Shown: positions 59,865-64,000 of the stretch, piece by piece
Numbering within the stretch: the stretch's first letter is position 1
How the letters are laid out: each line of letters opens with the position of its first letter
Origin: Cymbidium sinense
Taxonomy: Eukaryota > Streptophyta > Magnoliopsida > Asparagales > Orchidaceae
DNA length: 64,000 bases
Reading direction: 5' to 3'
Assembly (NCBI GenBank): GCA_021442155.1
Contig: JAKCPB010000338.1
Location: 1-64,000 of the forward strand
Position numbers and translations under genes: made by a program
Notes under the pieces: model-generated
What the model saw: the letters and a program-made list of their open reading frames with translations, nothing else
Databases searched by the model: none
What the model was told of the DNA's origin: nothing

Positions 59865-62800
59865 TAGGTTTATTTAGTTTATTTATTTAGTTTTAGGTTT
59901 ATTTTATTTTAGGTTTAGGTTTTATTTAGGTTTAGGTTTAGTTTATTTTAAGGTTTAGGTTTAGGGTTTAGGTTTATTTAGTTTTAGTTTAGGTTTAGGT
60001 TTAGGTTTATTTTAGTTTAGTTTAGTTTATTTTATTTAGGTTTATTTATTTAGTTTAGTTTATTTTATTTATGTAGGTTTAGGTTTATTTAGTTAAGGTT
60101 TTATTTAGTTTATTAGTTTAGATTTAGTTTAGTTTATTTAGTTTAGTTTAGGTTTATTTTATTTGTTTAGTTTAGTTTAGGTTTATTTGTTTAGGTTATT
60201 TTTAGTTTAGTTTTATTTATTTAGGGTTTATGTGTATTTTATTATTTAGGTTTTAAGTTTTAGGTTTTATTATTTAATTTCATTTACTAGTTTATTTTTT
60301 ATTTTAGGCTTATTTATTTAGGATTAGTTTAGGTTTGTTTAATTTAGGTTTAGGTTTTTCTTTTAGTTTAGTTCATTTATCTATTATTTTAGTTTAAGTT
60401 TAGGTTTAGGTTTGGGTTTATTTAAGTTTAGGTTTATTTTCTTTAGTTTAGTTTATTTATTTAGTTTTATTAATTTAGTTTGGGTTTAGGTTTTAGTTTT
60501 TTTTAGGGTTTATGTAGGTTTATTTAGGTTTATTTTTAGTTTATTTATTTTAGTTTATCATTTAGTTTAGCTTAGGTTTAGGTTGTTTTATTTATTTATT
60601 TTATTTAGTTTATTTTTAGGTTTTATTTAGGTTTGTTTAGGTTTAGGTTTTGGTTTTTTATTTATTTAGTTTAGGTTTAGTTGTTTAGTTTAGTTTAGGT
60701 TTAGTTTAGGTTTATTTATTTTATTTTAGGTTTATTATAGGTTTATTAGTTTACAGGTTTTATGTTTATTTTTTGGTTTATTTTATTTAGTTTATTTTAT
60801 TTTTTTTAGTTTATTTAGTTTAGTTTAGGTTTGGTTTTTATTTATTTTATTTTAGGTTTAGTGAGTTTATTTTATTTATATTAGTTTATGTTTAGGTTTT
60901 TCTTTAGGTTTATTTATTTATATTTTAGTTTATTTTAGGTTTAGCTTTAGGTTTATTTTTTTAGGTTTATTTATTATTATAGTTTATTTTTTTAGGTTTA
61001 TTTGGGTTTAGGTTTAGGTTTATTTTAGTTTTAGTTCATTTAGTTATGTTTATTTATTTTATGTTTAAGTTTAGGTTTAAATTTTTGTGCTTATTTATTT
61101 ATGTTTTGGTTTATTTTATGTTTATTTATTTAGTTTTTTTATTTAGTTTTTTTTTATTTTAGGTTTGGGTTTAGGTTTTAGATTTATTTAGTTTGGTTTA
61201 GGTTTATTTGTTTTAATTTTATTTTATGCTATTTATTTTAGTTTAGGTTTTATTTAGGTTTAGGCTTATTTAGATTTTTTTAGTTTAGGTTTAAGTTTAT
61301 TTATTTATTTTATTTTATTTTTTTAGGTTTAGGTTAGGTTTATTTATTTAGTTTATTTTAGGTTTAGGTTTATTTTAGTTTATTTTATTTTATTTATTTT
61401 AGTTTATTATTTAGTTTAGTTTTATTTTAGTTTAAGTTTAGGTTTAAGTTTATGTTTAGGTTTTAGGTTTAGATTTAGGTTTAGGATTAGTAGTTTAGGT
61501 TTAGTTTAGGTTTTATACAAGTTTTATTAGTTTATTTTATTTATTTTAGTTTATTTATATTTAGTTTTTATTTTTTAGTTTAGGTTTAAGTTAGGTTTTT
61601 ATTTTATTTAGTTTATTTTAGTTTATTTTAGGTTTATAGTTTATTTGATTAGTTTAGTTTAGTTTTTTTTTTAGGTTTAGGTTTATTTTAATTTATTTAT
61701 TTTAGGTTTTTTATTTTATTTAGGTTTAGGTTTATTTATCATTATTTTAGTTTATTAAGTTTATTTTAAGTTGTTAGTTTAGTTTATTTAGTTTAGGTTT
61801 ATTTATTTACTTTATTAGGTTTAGGTTTAAATTTATTTTGGTTTTTATTTATTTATTTTAATTTAGTTTATTTAGTAAGTTTAGGTTTTATTTTTTAGAG
61901 GTTTAAGTTTATTTTTTTTAGTTTAGATTATTAGTTTAGTAGGTTTATTTTAGTTTAGGTTGGTTTAGTTTTATTTCTTTAGTTTTATTTATAGGTTTAG
62001 GTTTTGGTTTTATTTATTTATTTTTAGTTTAGATTTATTTAGGTTTTAGGTTTAGGTTTAGGTGTAATTAGTTTATTTTAGTTTAGTTTAGTTAGGTAGG
62101 TTTTAGTATTTAGTTTAGTTTAGGCTAGGTAGGTTCATTTATTTAGGTTTAGTTTTAAGTTTATTTATTTAGTTTAGTTTAGTTTATTTATTTAGGTTTA
62201 GTTTAGGTTATTTTTGGTTTATTTTTTAGTTTAGTTTAGGTTTAGGTTTATTTAGGTTTATTTAGGTTTGGTAGATATTTTCTATTTAGTTTAGCTTTTT
62301 TTTAGTTTCATTTATTTTATTTATAGGTTTTTTTTTTTAGGTTTAGTTTATTTTAGTTTAAGTTATTTTAGGTTTAGGTTTGTTTAGGTTTATTTATTTT
62401 AGTTTATTTAGTTTAGTTTAGTTATTTAGTTCATTTTATTTAGGTTTAAGTTAGGTTTATTTATCTTTTAGTTTTATTTAGGTTTATTTATTTTTTAGTT
62501 TATTTTTGTTTAGTTTAGTTTAGTTTTATTTTAAGTTTTTAGTTTAGTTTTTAGGTTTAGGATTAGATAGTTTATTTTAGGTTTAGTTTATATAGTTTAG
62601 TACATTTATTTATTTTATTTTAGTTTAGTATTTTAGGTTTAGGGTTAGGTTTAGATTTTAGATTTTTGTTTAGGTTTATTTAAGTTTATAGTTTAAGAGT
62701 TTAGGTTTAAGTTTACTTTGGTTTTAGTTAGTTTATTTTAGTTTAGTTTAGGACATTTTATTTATTTGGGTTTAGTTTATTTTATTTATTTAAGTTTAGT

Positions 62801-64000
62801 TTAGGGTTTAGATTTTTAGGATTATTTTAGGTTTATTTATTTAGTTTATCTATTTATTTAGTAGTTTAGGTTTATTTAGTTTAAATTTAATTTAGTTTTA
62901 TTTATTTATTTAGTTTAGTTTATTTTAATTTATTTAGGTTTATTTTATTTTATTTATTTAGTTTAGTTTAGGTTTTATTTGGTTATTTAGTTTTATTTTA
63001 GTAGTTTATTTAGTTTAGGTTTTATTTAGTTTAGTTTTAATTTAGTTTATTTTAGTTTAGTTTAGTTTTATTTAGTTTAGGTTTATTTTATTTAGGTTTA
63101 GATTTATTTATTTTATTTTATTTATTTAATTTTTTATTTAGTTAGGTTTATTTTAGTTAATTATTTTATTTTAGTTTTAGTTTATTTTTTTTAAGTTTTA
63201 TTTTTAGTTCAATTAGGTTTTTTTTTTTTTTTAGTTTTAGGTTTTTTTTTTAGTTTAGTTTTAGGTTTATTTTAGTTTATTTATTTATTTTAAGTTTAGG
63301 TTTATTTTTAGGTTTATTTAAGTTAGTTTATTTTATTTTGTTCTTTTTAGTTTTGTTTATTTATTTATTTAGTTTATTTTAGTTTAGATTTATTTATTTA
63401 GTTTAGTTTTATTTATTAGTTTATTTAATTTATTTTAGGTTTAGTTTTATTTAGTTTAGTTTATTTTATTTAGTTTAGGTTTTTATTTTATTAAGTTTAT
63501 TTTATTTTAGTTTTTTTTTAGGTTTAAATTTTTTAGCTTTACATTTTAGTTTAGTTTAGTTTAGTTTAGGTTTAGTTTAGGTCCATTTTAGTTTAGTTTA
63601 TTTTTTTTACTTATTTATTTTAATTATTTTTATTTTCTTTTATTTTATTTTATTTTATTTAGGTTTATATATTTATTTATTATTATTTTTATTTATTTTT
63701 TAGTTTTTAATTTATTTTATTTTAGCTTTAGTTTTGGGTTTAGTTTTGGTTTTAAGATTAGTTTGGGTTAGGTTTAGGTTTCAGGGTTTAGTTTAGGTTA
63801 CAGTTTAGGGCTTTAGTGGTTAGCATTTAGAGTTTTTTATTATTATTTTTTTATTTTTATTTGTGGTTTAGGGTTAAGAGTTTTTTGGTTTCAGCTAGGG
63901 TTTAGGGTTTAGGGTTTAGGGTGTGGTTTAGGGTTTAGGTCTCAAGATTTAGGTTTAGGGTTTTAAAAATTAAGTATAGTTTAAGTTTATTTAGTATCTT
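59865..64000 (+). repeat. Telomere-like satellite block D (short-word type)
   Basis: About 4 kb of TTTAGTTTAGGTTTATTTATTTAGG words with almost no C. Perfect TTTAGGG is rare until 63770-63950, where TTTAGGG runs and a TTTTAAAAATTAAGTATAG box (about 63962) return, as in blocks A-C. No gene or other element seen. The block runs off the window end. Confidence 0.9.

Noticed and set aside
38226..64000. Genuine chromosome-end telomere
   Set aside because: The TTTAGGG is degenerate, interspersed with other words, carries pseudogenes and LINEs and continues to both sides of retrotransposons; perfect runs are only a few units long. It is interstitial telomere-like satellite.

Overview
This window is intergenic, repeat-dominated nuclear DNA from a plant with a repeat-rich genome. 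The evidence is Tat-lineage Ty3/gypsy retrotransposon remains, plant-type RTE LINEs, and thousands of bases of degenerate plant telomere-like sequence (TTTAGGG and variants). I see no intact protein-coding gene. All coding traces are broken copies: stops, frameshifts and deletions interrupt every recognisable domain. I cannot name the species.

Layout. (1) 1-6960: 3' part of a decayed Tat-like gypsy element (RT, RNase H, integrase, integrase C-terminus), then its AT-rich 3' non-coding/LTR-like tail. (2) 6960-15508: C-poor, telomere-like satellite (TTTAGGG, TTTAGG, TTTAT words) with one pseudogene cassette of a glycine-rich RNA-binding protein (GRP) 3' exon and several islands in which T is largely replaced by C. 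(3) 15508-38226: a second Tat-like element. Its gag, gag finger and first half of protease (15508-17744) are separated from the rest of protease (25324-25740) and from RT/RNase H (33452-35850) by two diverged direct repeats of about 7.6 and 7.7 kb (17745-25323 and 25741-33451). Both have TGTACTATCTC...GGTCAACA termini. This element has lost its integrase by an internal deletion and carries a scrambled patch of about 400 bp in its tail. (4) 38226-64000: satellite again, interrupted by two more full GRP cassettes (41115-41610, 47760-48250), a nearly full-length RTE LINE (50257-53267) fused to a fourth, partial GRP exon (53268-53465), and a 5'-truncated RTE copy with an intact 3' end and (TTG)8 tail (58358-59864).

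How the parts relate. The order pol - AT tail - satellite - GRP cassette occurs twice (from 1 and from 34190), so the window looks like two diverged copies of a composite repeat. Much of the satellite has a higher-order period near 1 kb. It is marked by a recurrent box (T-run, then AAATTAAGTAAACC, then GGTTTA) that I can place at about 20 sites. The G-rich telomere-like strand is always the + strand, and all four GRP fragments lie on the - strand. The most interesting observations are this composite satellite, the repeated GRP exon capture with a fixed splice-like edge, the very long twin repeats, and the templated scramble at 37227-37633. Coordinates of decayed elements are by eye and uncertain by tens of bases.
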